Source: an uncultured Candidatus Entotheonella sp. (GTDB taxonomy: Bacteria; Tectomicrobia; Entotheonellia; Entotheonellales; Entotheonellaceae). From it: 64,000 nt of DNA. Numbering within the stretch: the first letter of the stretch is position 1; each line of letters starts with the position of its first letter. Under the pieces are notes generated by a model. It saw only the letters and a list, made by a program, of their open reading frames with translations, made no database searches and had not been told where the DNA came from. The stretch is taken from NCBI GenBank assembly GCA_958295825.1, contig OY282375.1, forward strand, positions 1,287,489 through 1,351,488, given 5' to 3'. Shown in pieces: positions 43,201 through 52,341 of the stretch. A program made the translations under genes and the position numbers.

Positions 43201-43512
43201 TCATTCTGGCCGCGGGGATTCCGGGGTCTGGAACCGGCCCGTGCCCTGTTCAATCAGGGTTTCCACCCGCGTCAGGCGTTCACGGTTAGCCGTCATGACT
43301 TCGCGGACGGCCTTAAACCCGTCAATCATGTCTTGTCGAAGGCCGGCAACCTCTTCACGAAGCAGGCGCATGTCCTCGCGCATTGGCGCAAGGGTCATCG
43401 GCACGACCAGACTCATGCCGGCTATGATGACCGCGACGAGGGCTATCGCGGCGCCGGCGATCTGAATGATTTCCCTGGACGTTGCCGGCCTCGGGCTCGC
43501 CGGCGGCGCCAC
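43201..43512 (-). CDS. Small membrane-anchored coiled-coil protein
   Basis: A 103-residue protein with an N-terminal cytoplasmic stretch, one membrane helix (about residues 17-39), then a coiled coil (MREDMRLLREEVAGLRQDM) to about residue 90. Same layout as the 90-residue neighbour 45 bases downstream, so the two probably act together or are distant duplicates. No enzymatic motif. Function unknown. Confidence 0.6.
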   Translation of the reverse strand: MAPPASPRPATSREIIQIAGAAIALVAVIIAGMSLVVPMTLAPMREDMRLLREEVAGLRQDMIDGFKAVREVMTANRERLTRVETLIEQGTGRFQTPESPRPE

Positions 43513-43619
43513 GGGCGGTTCATTTTCTACGGCTATGGAGGGTTCTCCTCTGTCTTGTCCGAAGCCTCACGCGGTTACGACTCGGAACGCCACGAGAGCC
43601 AAGGTGGTTACGTGCCCGC

Positions 43620-44699
43620 CTATCCCCTCACAAGCCGGTGATAGGCGCCGTCCGTTATCTCCGCCCAGGGGCCGAATTCCGCCTGGAACCTGGTGAACGA
43701 CTCGTGCACCTTCTTGGCCATCGGGCTCTTGGTCGCCTCCTCGGCCAGCACGTCACGCGCCAAGCTGCGCAGTTGGGTCATGACGTCGTCGGGGAAGGGG
43801 AGGATTTCGACCCGTCCTTGGTATTTGGTCCTGAGAGTGTTGAGCGCGACGATGTTCTTCGCCTCGTACTCCGCCAGCATCTGCTCGCTGCAGTAGCTCG
43901 CCGCGTAGTCCAGAATCGCCTTCAGGTCGGCGGGCAACTCGTCGTAAGCCTTGCGGTTGAAGGTGAACTCGCCGGTGGTGCCGGGCTCGTGCCAGCCGGG
44001 GTAGTAGTAGTAATCCGCGGCGTTGTGCAGACCGAGCTTCATGTCGTCGTGCGGCCCTACCCATTCGGAGCCGTCGATGACGCCGCGTTCGAGGGCCGGG
44101 AAAATCTCGCCGCCCGGCGTCAGCACCACCGTGGTGCCTGCCTCGGCGTACACCTTACCGCCCAGGCCGGGGATGCGGAACTTCAGGCCCTGGAGATCGG
44201 CCATCGATCCCAGCTTGTTCTTGAACCAGCCGCCCATCTGGTTGCCCGTGGTGCCCGCCGGACGCGGAATCAGGTCAAACGCGGCGTAGGTTTCCTCCCA
44301 TAGATCGAGCCCGCCGCCCTGATAATACCAAGCGTACATGCCGCGTGGATTAAGGCCGAACGGCATAGCCGTGAACCACTGCGTGGCCGGTTCCTTCCCC
44401 GCCCAGTAATACGCCGCGGCGTTAAACATCTGCAGGGTGCCCTGCAATACGGCATCGAAGACCCCGAACGCCGGAATCAACTCGCCTGCCGCGTACACCT
44501 GAATTTTCAGCCGCCCCTCGCTCATGTCGTCAACGACCTTGGCGAAGCGCACTGCGTTTCCCTGCAGCACGTCCAGAGCCGGCGTCCAGCTCGTCGCCAG
44601 TCGCCAGCGATACTTCTTCTGCGCCTGCACTGCCGGCGCCGCCAGCGCCACCCCTGCAGCGCCTAAACTCAAGTTCCGAATCAACGTGCGTCGCCGCAT
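43620..44699 (-). CDS. dctP: TRAP transporter substrate-binding protein (DctP/TakP-like)
   Basis: A 359-residue periplasmic binding protein with a signal peptide (RRRTLIRNLSLGAAGVALA, cleavage after VQA). WVGPHDDMKLGLHNAADYYYYPGWHEPG-type residues and FRIPGLGGKVYAEAGTT are typical of the TakP branch, which binds alpha-keto acids and similar carboxylates. AGGAGG precedes the ATG at 44699; upstream open codons are not used. Its probable membrane partners DctQM are 5.3 kb away on the opposite strand, separated by the Sel1 genes and the IS66 element. Confidence 0.88.
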   Translation of the reverse strand: MRRRTLIRNLSLGAAGVALAAPAVQAQKKYRWRLATSWTPALDVLQGNAVRFAKVVDDMSEGRLKIQVYAAGELIPAFGVFDAVLQGTLQMFNAAAYYWAGKEPATQWFTAMPFGLNPRGMYAWYYQGGGLDLWEETYAAFDLIPRPAGTTGNQMGGWFKNKLGSMADLQGLKFRIPGLGGKVYAEAGTTVVLTPGGEIFPALERGVIDGSEWVGPHDDMKLGLHNAADYYYYPGWHEPGTTGEFTFNRKAYDELPADLKAILDYAASYCSEQMLAEYEAKNIVALNTLRTKYQGRVEILPFPDDVMTQLRSLARDVLAEEATKSPMAKKVHESFTRFQAEFGPWAEITDGAYHRLVRG

Positions 44700-44950
44700 G
44701 AACTTCCTCCTCACGATGTCTCCGTCGCCTCGCCGCACGTCACTCCGTGCGTCCGCTGCACCCCCCATTCGGCCAAGTACAAAGCCGCGGTATCGTAGTT
44801 GCGGCCTACAACGCAGTCAATCTGAGAATAGGAAGTCAGGACTACTTTGAGAGACGAAAAATGGGCCGGCACGATCAGTTGGCAGATTGACCTGAACATC
44901 AATGCAGAAGTACGATGATGCAATTGACATCATATGACTTCGGAGGTGTT

Positions 44951-45172
44951 ATGGCTCAGATTACCGCGCGCTTGCCCGATACTGTCGTCGACGCGTTGGA
45001 CGCTGCCGCAAACCAGCTCAAGCGCAGTCGAGCAGAGATCATTCGCCAAGCGGTCGAACGTTACCTTGAGGATTTCGACGACCTCTCGGTGAGCATCGAA
45101 CGTCTCCGCGACCCGCACGATCCGGTGCTGGATTGGGATCAGGTCAAGCGTGAGCTTCTCAATACGGATTAA
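44951..45172 (+). CDS. Ribbon-helix-helix (CopG-type) antitoxin
   Basis: A 73-residue protein with an RHH DNA-binding fold: ITARLPDTVVDALDAAANQL then KRSRAEIIRQAVERYLEDF. The C-terminal tail would wrap the toxin. GGAGGTG precedes the ATG at 44951. The toxin-like reading frame starts inside its last codons (45150), the usual arrangement of RelE/ParE modules. It would repress its own promoter in the gap 44700-44950. Confidence 0.8.
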   Translation: MAQITARLPDTVVDALDAAANQLKRSRAEIIRQAVERYLEDFDDLSVSIERLRDPHDPVLDWDQVKRELLNTD

Positions 45173-45378
45173 GGGAAGTGCGGCCAAGGAATTGCAACGA
45201 ATCGCGAAGGCGGACCGTGCGCGGCTTGTCGAAGCCATCGACCGCCTGTCGGAGAACCCTTTCCTGGGCAGCGCATTGAAGGGGGAGTTGCGGGGCCTGC
45301 GACGGCTTTGCATCGATGATCTCGCTGGCCGTTCGTATTGCCCGCCGGCGGGAGGCGTACCGCCAGAGGTTGAGATGA
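45150..45378 (+). pseudogene. Decayed RelE/ParE-type toxin gene
   Basis: The start overlaps the antitoxin end. The first 50 codons read as a RelE toxin: SIRIKGSAAKELQRIAK, then RLVEAIDRLSENPFLGSALKG and LRGLRRL. After that the frame departs. A second frame continues the family's ending with SLAVRIARRREAYRQRLR and a stop at 45376-45378. The middle part (the usual GDYRVIYEI strand) is missing. A deletion with frameshift has probably killed the toxin while leaving the antitoxin intact. Confidence 0.65.
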
Positions 45379-45459
45379 ATCTTTGTGGTGATAAATCATT
45401 GCTTGCGAAGTGTCTGAATTCCGTGAAACCAGAAGGTGGGCATGTACTGGAACGCGGGC

Positions 45460-46599
45460 TCAGGACGCCTCGATCAGGTCCTGCCGCAACTCGACGCCAA
45501 GACCGGGGGCTTGAGGCACGGGGAGATAACCGTCCGGGCCGACGGCCGGTGGGTCTTGCAAAACGGCGAAGCCGTGGCGGTAGTCGCCGATTGGGGGATC
45601 GTGGAGGATTTCCAGATAGGGGGCGCAGGGACAGGACGCGACAAAATGCAGGTGGGCGATGAGGCCAAGGTCCCAGGCGCCGTGATGGGGGACAACCTGC
45701 TTGCCGAAGGCACCGGCCAGGATACCGACCTTGCGGACGGTGGAGATGCCTTCCAGGACGAGGCATTCGGGTTGCAGGATGTCGTACACCTCGTTTTGCA
45801 GCATGTACCGGAATTCGTGCAGGCCGGTGTTGTTCTCGCCGCCTGCAATCGGCAGCTCGACGCGCTGCCTCAATTCCGCCAACTGATCGAAAGCAAAGCG
45901 CGGCAGGGGTTCTTCCAGCCACGTACAGCGGAGGGTTTGCAAGACGCGGGCAGTCTCGACGGCACGGCGAAAATCCCAGCGCACGCCGGGCTGCCAGCCC
46001 CCGGCGGATTGCGCCTGGTTGGCGTCCACCATGATCGCCACGTCATCGCCCACCGCCTCCCGCACGGCTTCGACGGTACGAATGTCTTCCTGCATCGTTT
46101 GATGATGAAGCCGTACCTTCATCCCCCGCCAACCGGCCTGTCGCAAATCCGCCGCCTGCTGCGCCCGCTCCTCGGGGTTGGAAAGCCGCATCAGGCTGGC
46201 GTAGGGCACAACCCGGTCGCACCCGCCGCCCCAGAGCTTGTAGAGCGGCTGGCCGCAGAGCTTGCCAATCACGTCCCACAGCGCGATGTCCACCCCGGCG
46301 GCGCCCTCGTAGGGCAGACCCGCCGCGTAGTAGCCAAGTACGGCGTCATGCCGCTCAATGTCGAAAGGGTCGTGGCCCACCAACTGTTGCCGCACCGCGG
46401 GCAGCAGGGCAGCACTGCAGCCAGGCCCGATGCCTACCGGCCCGGCGTCGGTGTGCACCTCGACGTACGAGCCGCCGCCGACGCGAAGCGGCCAGGTACC
46501 ACCCGGGTCCCACGCCGGCTCGACGGCGCCCACCTCGCGCTCCGTCCGCAAACGAATCAATCGCACGTCGGTAATCCGCGTGTTCGGTCTTTCTTGCAT
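45460..46599 (-). CDS. Mandelate racemase/muconate-lactonizing-type enolase superfamily enzyme
   Basis: A 379-residue two-domain protein: an N-terminal capping domain and a TIM barrel. Metal ligands appear in MVDANQA (Asp), WLEEPLP (Glu) and AGGENN (Glu), and likely acid/base residues in MKVRLH and PHHGAW. These enzymes abstract an alpha proton from a carboxylate, as in sugar-acid dehydratases and racemases. The exact reaction is unknown. The divergent neighbour is an enoyl-CoA hydratase. Confidence 0.88.
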   Translation of the reverse strand: MQERPNTRITDVRLIRLRTEREVGAVEPAWDPGGTWPLRVGGGSYVEVHTDAGPVGIGPGCSAALLPAVRQQLVGHDPFDIERHDAVLGYYAAGLPYEGAAGVDIALWDVIGKLCGQPLYKLWGGGCDRVVPYASLMRLSNPEERAQQAADLRQAGWRGMKVRLHHQTMQEDIRTVEAVREAVGDDVAIMVDANQAQSAGGWQPGVRWDFRRAVETARVLQTLRCTWLEEPLPRFAFDQLAELRQRVELPIAGGENNTGLHEFRYMLQNEVYDILQPECLVLEGISTVRKVGILAGAFGKQVVPHHGAWDLGLIAHLHFVASCPCAPYLEILHDPPIGDYRHGFAVLQDPPAVGPDGYLPVPQAPGLGVELRQDLIEAS

Positions 46600-46700
46600 C
46601 AGTTGATCTCCACGGCTCGCACCGTATCGCGTGCTAAAATGGGCGCCTTCTCATCTGGAAACAGCCCCAGCACTGCACCAGCGCAACCGAAGGAACGCAC

Positions 46701-47501
46701 ATGTCCGACCACGTTTTACGAATCGAACGGCAGGATAAAATCGCAATTTTGACCTTGAACCGTCCCGACCGGCTGAACGCCCTCAGCCCGGACCTGCGCC
46801 AAGAACTGGAGCAGGCCTGTCAGGATATACGCCATAATGACGACCTCTGGGCCGTGGTTCTCACCGGCGAAGGGAGGGGGTTCTGCTCCGGTGTCGACCT
46901 ACGCGCCGCGGCGTCTGCCCCAGACGACATCGGCAGCCGTCAGGAGCGCCTCGACATGTACGGTTGGACCGGACGCCAAGCCATAGCCGTCTACCGCACC
47001 CTGGACAAGCCCATCGTTGCCGCGGTCAACGGCGTCGCGGCCGGAGCCGGCATGTCCCTGGCGCTGGCCTGCGACCTGCGCGTCGGCTCGCCGCTCACGC
47101 GCTTCAAGACCGTATTCCTCGAGCGCAGCCTGAGCCCGGACTCCGGCATGTCGTTCTTCCTGCCGCGCATCGTCGGATACAGCCGCGCTTGCGACTTGAT
47201 CTACACCAGCCGTTTCGTGGAAGCCGAGGAAGCGCATCGTATCGGCCTGCTCGACCGCCTGGTGCCTGCCGAGAATCTTCTGGACGAGGCCTTGGCGGTG
47301 GCACGACAGATCGCCTCCTGGCCGCCGGTGGCCATGCAAACCGCTCGCCGCGTCCTGCAGCAGAGCATGGAGGCCGACCTGGAAGCGCAACTGCGCCACG
47401 AATCCTACGGGCTGATCCTGGCGCGCCGCGCGCCGCATGACGTCGAGGAGTCGCGGGCCTCATTTGCAGAACGCCGGGCACCTGGTTTCACGGGAAGGTA
47501 A
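46701..47501 (+). CDS. Enoyl-CoA hydratase/isomerase family protein
   Basis: A 266-residue crotonase-fold protein. DRLNALSPDL, the oxyanion-hole segment GFCSGVDL, VAAVNGVAAGAGMSLALACDLRVGS and SLSPDSGMSFFLPRIVG are standard. In the last of these an Asp occupies the place where hydratases often carry Glu, as in some isomerases such as PaaG-like proteins. GAAGGAA precedes the ATG. It probably works with the HMG-CoA-lyase-like and acyl-CoA dehydrogenase genes next to it in acyl-CoA breakdown. Confidence 0.88.
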   Translation: MSDHVLRIERQDKIAILTLNRPDRLNALSPDLRQELEQACQDIRHNDDLWAVVLTGEGRGFCSGVDLRAAASAPDDIGSRQERLDMYGWTGRQAIAVYRTLDKPIVAAVNGVAAGAGMSLALACDLRVGSPLTRFKTVFLERSLSPDSGMSFFLPRIVGYSRACDLIYTSRFVEAEEAHRIGLLDRLVPAENLLDEALAVARQIASWPPVAMQTARRVLQQSMEADLEAQLRHESYGLILARRAPHDVEESRASFAERRAPGFTGR

Positions 47502-47514
47502 GACGCAGCGCGCA

Positions 47515-48462
47515 TCACAACGCGGCCAGACGTTCTTCAACCGCTCGCGGCACGGCGTAGCGGCGGTCCCACGGCCCCGCCTTCATGATCTGGCCCGGCA
47601 ACGGGCGGCCGATCACTTCCTCTAGACGCTGCGCCGCGGCGACCAACTCGTCGAGATCAATCCCGGTCTCGACGTCCATGGCGTGCAGGCAGTGCACCAG
47701 GTCTTCGGTGCAGACGTTGCCGGTCGCGCCGGGGGCAAACGGACAGCCGCCCAGGCCCGCCACCGATGAATCGAAGGACTGCACCCCGCACGACATAGCG
47801 GCCAAGATGTTGGGGATGGCCATGCCTCGCGTGTTATGGGTATGCAGGTTCCATTCGAGGCCCGGGAATTTGGGTGTCAGATGTTCCAGAATCCTTCGCA
47901 CCTGCGCCGGATTGGCCATGCCCGTCGTGTCGGCCAGGCTAATACCCTGGAAGCCCAGACCCACCAGCCGCGCTGCGATGGACTCCAGCTTCTCCAACGG
48001 AATACGTCCCTCAAATGGGCAGCCGAAAGCCGTGGAGATGCCGCCCTGCACCGGGATGCCGGCGTCGTGCGCCACCGGCGCCACCACGGCCAGCTTGTCG
48101 AGCGACTCGGCCACCGTCATGTTGACGTTGGCCAGATTGTGGCTCTCACTCGCCGACAGCACCGTGTGCAGCTTGTCTACCCCCGCCTCGATGGCCCGAA
48201 CGGCGCCCTTCTCATTGGGAATCAAAGCGGCATACACCGTGCCCGGCCGGCGCTCGATGCCCGCCATCACCTCGGCAGCGTCCCGCATCTGCGGCACCGC
48301 CTTGGGGTGCACGAATGACGTGACCTCAATGCGCGGCAGACCCGCCGCGGTGAGACGATTCACCATATCGATCTTTGTCTCGGTGGCAATGAACGCCGGC
48401 TCGATTTGGAACCCGTCCCGCGTTCCCACCTCGCAAATCGCAACTCGCTCTGGCATCGACAT
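47515..48462 (-). CDS. Hydroxymethylglutaryl-CoA lyase family protein
   Basis: A 315-residue TIM-barrel lyase. EVGTRDGFQIE near the N-terminus carries the catalytic Arg and metal-binding Asp (the usual motif has Pro in place of the Thr), HTHNTRGMA gives two metal-binding His, and GLGGCPFAPGATGNV has the catalytic Cys. It would split HMG-CoA or a related 3-hydroxy-3-methyl acyl-CoA into acetyl-CoA and a keto acid. The upstream acyl-CoA dehydrogenase is co-oriented with a short gap. Confidence 0.88.
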   Translation of the reverse strand: MSMPERVAICEVGTRDGFQIEPAFIATETKIDMVNRLTAAGLPRIEVTSFVHPKAVPQMRDAAEVMAGIERRPGTVYAALIPNEKGAVRAIEAGVDKLHTVLSASESHNLANVNMTVAESLDKLAVVAPVAHDAGIPVQGGISTAFGCPFEGRIPLEKLESIAARLVGLGFQGISLADTTGMANPAQVRRILEHLTPKFPGLEWNLHTHNTRGMAIPNILAAMSCGVQSFDSSVAGLGGCPFAPGATGNVCTEDLVHCLHAMDVETGIDLDELVAAAQRLEEVIGRPLPGQIMKAGPWDRRYAVPRAVEERLAAL

Positions 48463-48490
48463 ATCGTTTCCTCATGATGAAAAGCCGCCG

Positions 48491-49657
48491 TCAGTAAGAG
48501 CGCGGCATCCCCAGCACGTGCTGCCCAACGTAGGCCAGTACCAGGTTGTTGTTGACTGGCGCCGTCTTGTACAGGCGCGTCTCGCGGAACTTGCGCTCCA
48601 CGTCGTACTCCGACGCAAAGCCGTAGCCGCCGTGGCAGTCCAGACAGGCATTGGCCGCCTCCCAGGCCGCCTCAGCCGACAGGTATTTCGCCATGTTGGC
48701 CTCCGGGCCGCACGGCTCGCCGGCGTCGAACATCGCCGCCGCCTTGAGACGCATCAGGTCCGCCGCCTCGACGGCCATATGCGCCTTGGCAATGGGAAAT
48801 TGCACCCCTTGGTTGGCGCCGATCGGCTTGCCGAAAATGACGCGATCCTTGGCGTACTGTGACGCCTTTTCCACAAACCAGCGCCCGTCGCCGACCGATT
48901 GCGATGCCACCAGCACCCGTTCCGCGTTCATGCCGTCCAGGATATGCGAAAACCCCTTGCCCTCGATGCCGACCAGGCTATCCGCCGGGATTTCCACCTC
49001 ATCGAAAAACAGCACGTTGGTGGAATGATTCAGCATCGTCTGCAGCGGCCGCGCCTCAAACCCCGGCAGGTCGCGGATGTCGATCAGAAAAACGGACAGG
49101 CCGTCCGTGCGCCTGCGAACCTCGCTCAGGGGTGTCGTGCGCGCCAGCAACAGCAGCAAGTCCGACTGCATGACACGCGAAATGAATATCTTCTGGCCGT
49201 TGACCACATACGTGTCGCCTTGCCGCACCGCCGTCGTTTGCAACTGCGTCGTATCGGAGCCGGAATTCGGTTCCGTCACCCCGAACGCCTGCAGCCGCAA
49301 GGCGCCGCTGGCGATCTGCGGCAGATAGCGGGCTTTCTGTTCATCCGAGCCGTGTCGCAACAGGGTTCCCATGATGTACATTTGCGCGTGGCAGGCCGCC
49401 GCATTGCCGCCGGAACGATTGATCTCCTCCAGGATCAGGCCTCCCTCGAGGATACCCAGACCACTGCCGCCGTACGCTTCCGGGATCAGCGCCGCCAGAT
49501 AGCCCGCCTTGCTCAACTCCTGCACAAACGCCTCGGGATATTCGCGCTTGGCGTCCAATTCCCGCCAGTACGACCCCGGATAGAGTTGGCACAAATCCGC
49601 GACAGCCTTTTTCAGCGCCTGTTGCTCCTCGGTGAGGGTGATGTGAAGGTCCACCAT
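48491..49657 (-). CDS. Acyl-CoA dehydrogenase
   Basis: A 388-residue full-length acyl-CoA dehydrogenase. FGVTEPNSGSDTTQLQTTA (FAD and substrate contact), IPADSLVG, FGKPIGANQGVQFPIAKAH and HGGYGFASEYDVERKFRETRLYK mark the three domains. AGGAGC precedes the ATG at 49657; seven upstream codons overlap the previous gene. Together with the lyase and the enoyl-CoA hydratase it suggests branched-chain acyl-CoA catabolism; the substrate is inferred only. Confidence 0.9.
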   Translation of the reverse strand: MVDLHITLTEEQQALKKAVADLCQLYPGSYWRELDAKREYPEAFVQELSKAGYLAALIPEAYGGSGLGILEGGLILEEINRSGGNAAACHAQMYIMGTLLRHGSDEQKARYLPQIASGALRLQAFGVTEPNSGSDTTQLQTTAVRQGDTYVVNGQKIFISRVMQSDLLLLLARTTPLSEVRRRTDGLSVFLIDIRDLPGFEARPLQTMLNHSTNVLFFDEVEIPADSLVGIEGKGFSHILDGMNAERVLVASQSVGDGRWFVEKASQYAKDRVIFGKPIGANQGVQFPIAKAHMAVEAADLMRLKAAAMFDAGEPCGPEANMAKYLSAEAAWEAANACLDCHGGYGFASEYDVERKFRETRLYKTAPVNNNLVLAYVGQHVLGMPRSY

Positions 49658-49674
49658 GATGCTCCTGTATCCTT

Positions 49675-51225
49675 TCAAGCCTTTGGATAAATGATGACGC
49701 GGCGATACGGCTCAATGTCCTTGCTTCCCGAATTCAGTTCGTACAGCCCCGCGAGTTCGTGCTGCACCCGCCGCAGGTAGGCATTGCGCGGCGCCAACTC
49801 CACCGGGCGGCCGCTGGCCATGACCTCATGCGCGGCGGCCTCCGCTTCCAGCCGGGCCATCTCCGTCTGATGGCTGCGGTCCTGTTTATAGACACGGTGG
49901 TCGTGCCCCTCGGTACGGTGGCCGACCTCGGCGAGGAACAACTCCATCTGTGTGGCCGTGTTGTGCCGGATGCTGTAGAAGGGCATGCCGCGGGCGCGCG
50001 CTTCCTGCAGGCGTTTGGGCTGGCGCTTCTCCTGAGATTTCAGCGTCAGAATCATGTCGGCTTGATCGAGGTCGTCGACCACCGAGGCCGCCACCCGACT
50101 GTTTTGAATGGCCTTCTGCAAGTGCCCGCGATTCACGGCATAGGGAAAGATGCGATGGGGCTGCCGGCGGGGTGGAGGCGGCGCGTCCGGATAGTGCGGC
50201 TCCTGCAGAATGGGACCCGGCGGCGGCACCACCTCAAAGCCGCCTTCCGCTTTCCGCACGCGCAATTCCGGGCCGTGGCCGTGGCCGCGCAGCAGCCCGT
50301 CGACCACTTGCGCCACGTCGTGATGCACGGCCAATCTGTCGCGTTCCTGAATTTCAATCAGCACGTCGAACGTCGGCGGCGCCTTACGCTCCAGAACGGT
50401 CTTGCGGGTGCGTCGGCGGCGGGCTTCTTCGTCGGAGAGGGTGACGGCCTGAATACCGCCAACGAGGTCGGCGAGGGTGGGATTGCGGACGAGGTTCTCG
50501 AGGGTGTTGCCGTGCGCCGTGGCAATGAGCTGCACGCCGCGCTCGGCAATCGTGCGAGCGGCCAGCGCCTCCACTTCGGCGCCGATTTCGTCGATGACGA
50601 TCACTTCCGGCATGTGATTCTCCACCGCCTCAATCATCACCGCGTGCTGCGCGCTCGGCGTCGGCACCTGCATACGCCGCGCCTGCCCGATGCCGGGGTG
50701 CGGGATATCGCCGTCGCCGGCAATCTCATTGGACGTGTCGACGATGACCACGCGCTTGCCCGCCTCGTCCGCCAGCACCCGGGCAGCTTCGCGGAGCAGC
50801 GTTGTCTTGCCGACGCCGGGTCGTCCCAACAGCAGCATCGACTTGCCGCTTTCGATCACGTCGCGCAGGATGGCCACCGTGCCGAACAGGGCGCGCCCGA
50901 CCCGGCAGGTCAGGCCGACGATGGCCCCGGCACGGTTGCGGATGGCCGAAATGCGGTGCAGGGTGCGCTCAATGCCGGCGCGGTTGTCCTGGCCGAACGC
51001 CCCAACGTGTGACGCCACGTGGTCCAGGTCCTCGCGCATCACCTGCGTCTGCGACAGTGCCTCCTTGGAGTCCGTAAAACGCGCCTCTGGCAGCCGCCCC
51101 AAATCAAGCACGACCTCCAGCAGGTCCTCGCGCTGCGGATGGCTTTCCAGAGCTACCCGAATGCGCGTGGGCATCACGTTCATCAACAAATCCAGTCCGT
51201 CGGCAATACCGATGCGGCTATCCAT
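49675..51225 (-). CDS. R3H-domain AAA ATPase (Ycf45/SpoIIIAA-like)
   Basis: A 516-residue protein. A SpoIIIAA-like ATPase core has Walker [13 protein letters not shown] (about residues 132-142), Walker [10 protein letters not shown] and the [11 protein letters not shown] sensor segment. The C-terminal end ([17 protein letters not shown] to RRVIIYP) is an R3H single-strand nucleic-acid-binding domain with the RxxxH core. This composition is that of Ycf45, best known from cyanobacteria and plastids and seen in scattered other bacteria. Its role is not established. ATG at 51225; the acyl-CoA dehydrogenase follows after 17 bases. Confidence 0.85.
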   Translation of the reverse strand: MDSRIGIADGLDLLMNVMPTRIRVALESHPQREDLLEVVLDLGRLPEARFTDSKEALSQTQVMREDLDHVASHVGAFGQDNRAGIERTLHRISAIRNRAGAIVGLTCRVGRALFGTVAILRDVIESGKSMLLLGRPGVGKTTLLREAARVLADEAGKRVVIVDTSNEIAGDGDIPHPGIGQARRMQVPTPSAQHAVMIEAVENHMPEVIVIDEIGAEVEALAARTIAERGVQLIATAHGNTLENLVRNPTLADLVGGIQAVTLSDEEARRRRTRKTVLERKAPPTFDVLIEIQERDRLAVHHDVAQVVDGLLRGHGHGPELRVRKAEGGFEVVPPPGPILQEPHYPDAPPPPRRQPHRIFPYAVNRGHLQKAIQNSRVAASVVDDLDQADMILTLKSQEKRQPKRLQEARARGMPFYSIRHNTATQMELFLAEVGHRTEGHDHRVYKQDRSHQTEMARLEAEAAAHEVMASGRPVELAPRNAYLRRVQHELAGLYELNSGSKDIEPYRRVIIYPKA

Positions 51226-51349
51226 CAACGCGGCTCACTCCAGTCTCTGGCAATGGCGGGCATATAGATGGTCGGTATAATAACAAATGCACGTCACCAC
51301 ACCTATCGCAGCGGACTCTGGCTAGCAAGCTTTGCAGGGGGGAAATCGC

Positions 51350-52333
51350 ATGGCTCGACTCGGCATGGTGCTCTATCACGGTATCGAGAACGGCGCGGCG
51401 CTGGAATCGTATGCCCGCGCGGCAGAAACGGCCGGGTATGAGTCTTTGTGGGTGACCGAACGCTACTTTCACGAGGAAACCTTTACGCTTCTCGGCTTTC
51501 TGGCTGCGATAACACAACGACTGAAACTGGGGGTGGGGGTCACCAACCCGTACACCCGGCATCCGGCCTTGTTGGCAATGGCTAGTGCGACCCTGGATCG
51601 CGTATCCGGTGGGCGGTTCATTCTGGGAATGGGGAGAAGCGAACCCTTCATCATTCGCGACCGTCTGGGACTCGACTACCGCCAGCCGCGCACCGTGCTT
51701 GCCGAGGCCGTCAGCAACATCCGGGACCTGCTCGGCGGTAACCGAGTGGACACCACCGGCGAGCAGGTCACCATGCGCGACACCCGCCTCGCCATTCTGC
51801 CGGTGCAGCAGCCGATGCCCATCTATCTCGCCGCCCTGGGTCCGCAGGCCCTGCGACTGGCCGGCGCCGTTGCCGACGGGGTTATCCTCAACGCCTACGT
51901 GCCGACCGGCTACGTGCGCTATGCCGTGCGGGAAATTCGGGACGCCGCCCGCCAAGCAGGGCGCGACCCCGAAGCCATCGACATTACCTGCATGCTCGTC
52001 GTGCGGCTGACGCCAGACGCCGGAGCACTCATTCCCAGCCTCAAGCAGCGTTTGGCGCGCCTCCTTGCCGAGCCCCACGTGGGCGAAATTCTGTTGGCAC
52101 GAGGCGGCTTTGACGCGGACATTCTCAAACCTCTGCGGGCTGCTACGTCCCACACCGATGCCGATGTGGTGGAACTGATCAGCGATGATATGGTGGAAGC
52201 GCTTTACCTAGTCGGCGACGCCGCAACGTGCAGGACCCGCATCGCCGACTATCGTGCCGCCGGTGTCGACGCACCCCTGCTGCTGCCGCGTCTGGACGAT
52301 TACATGCAGGTGGCCGATGCGCTGCGGCCCTGA
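51350..52333 (+). CDS. LLM class flavin-dependent oxidoreductase (Mer-like)
   Basis: A 327-residue luciferase-like protein close in style to F420-dependent methylenetetrahydromethanopterin reductase. SLWVTERYFHEETFTLLGFLAA, LGVGVTNPYTRHPALLAMASATLD and PIYLAALGPQALRLAG are family-typical. GGGGGGAAA precedes the ATG at 51350. It is the third LLM protein in the window. A TATAAT lies about 70 bases upstream without a clear -35 box. Confidence 0.87.
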   Translation: MARLGMVLYHGIENGAALESYARAAETAGYESLWVTERYFHEETFTLLGFLAAITQRLKLGVGVTNPYTRHPALLAMASATLDRVSGGRFILGMGRSEPFIIRDRLGLDYRQPRTVLAEAVSNIRDLLGGNRVDTTGEQVTMRDTRLAILPVQQPMPIYLAALGPQALRLAGAVADGVILNAYVPTGYVRYAVREIRDAARQAGRDPEAIDITCMLVVRLTPDAGALIPSLKQRLARLLAEPHVGEILLARGGFDADILKPLRAATSHTDADVVELISDDMVEALYLVGDAATCRTRIADYRAAGVDAPLLLPRLDDYMQVADALRP

Positions 52334-52341
52334 CTCTGACG

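Noticed and set aside
51276-51281. TATAAT upstream of the third LLM gene as a promoter
   Set aside because: No -35 element at proper spacing; not strong enough to list as a promoter.
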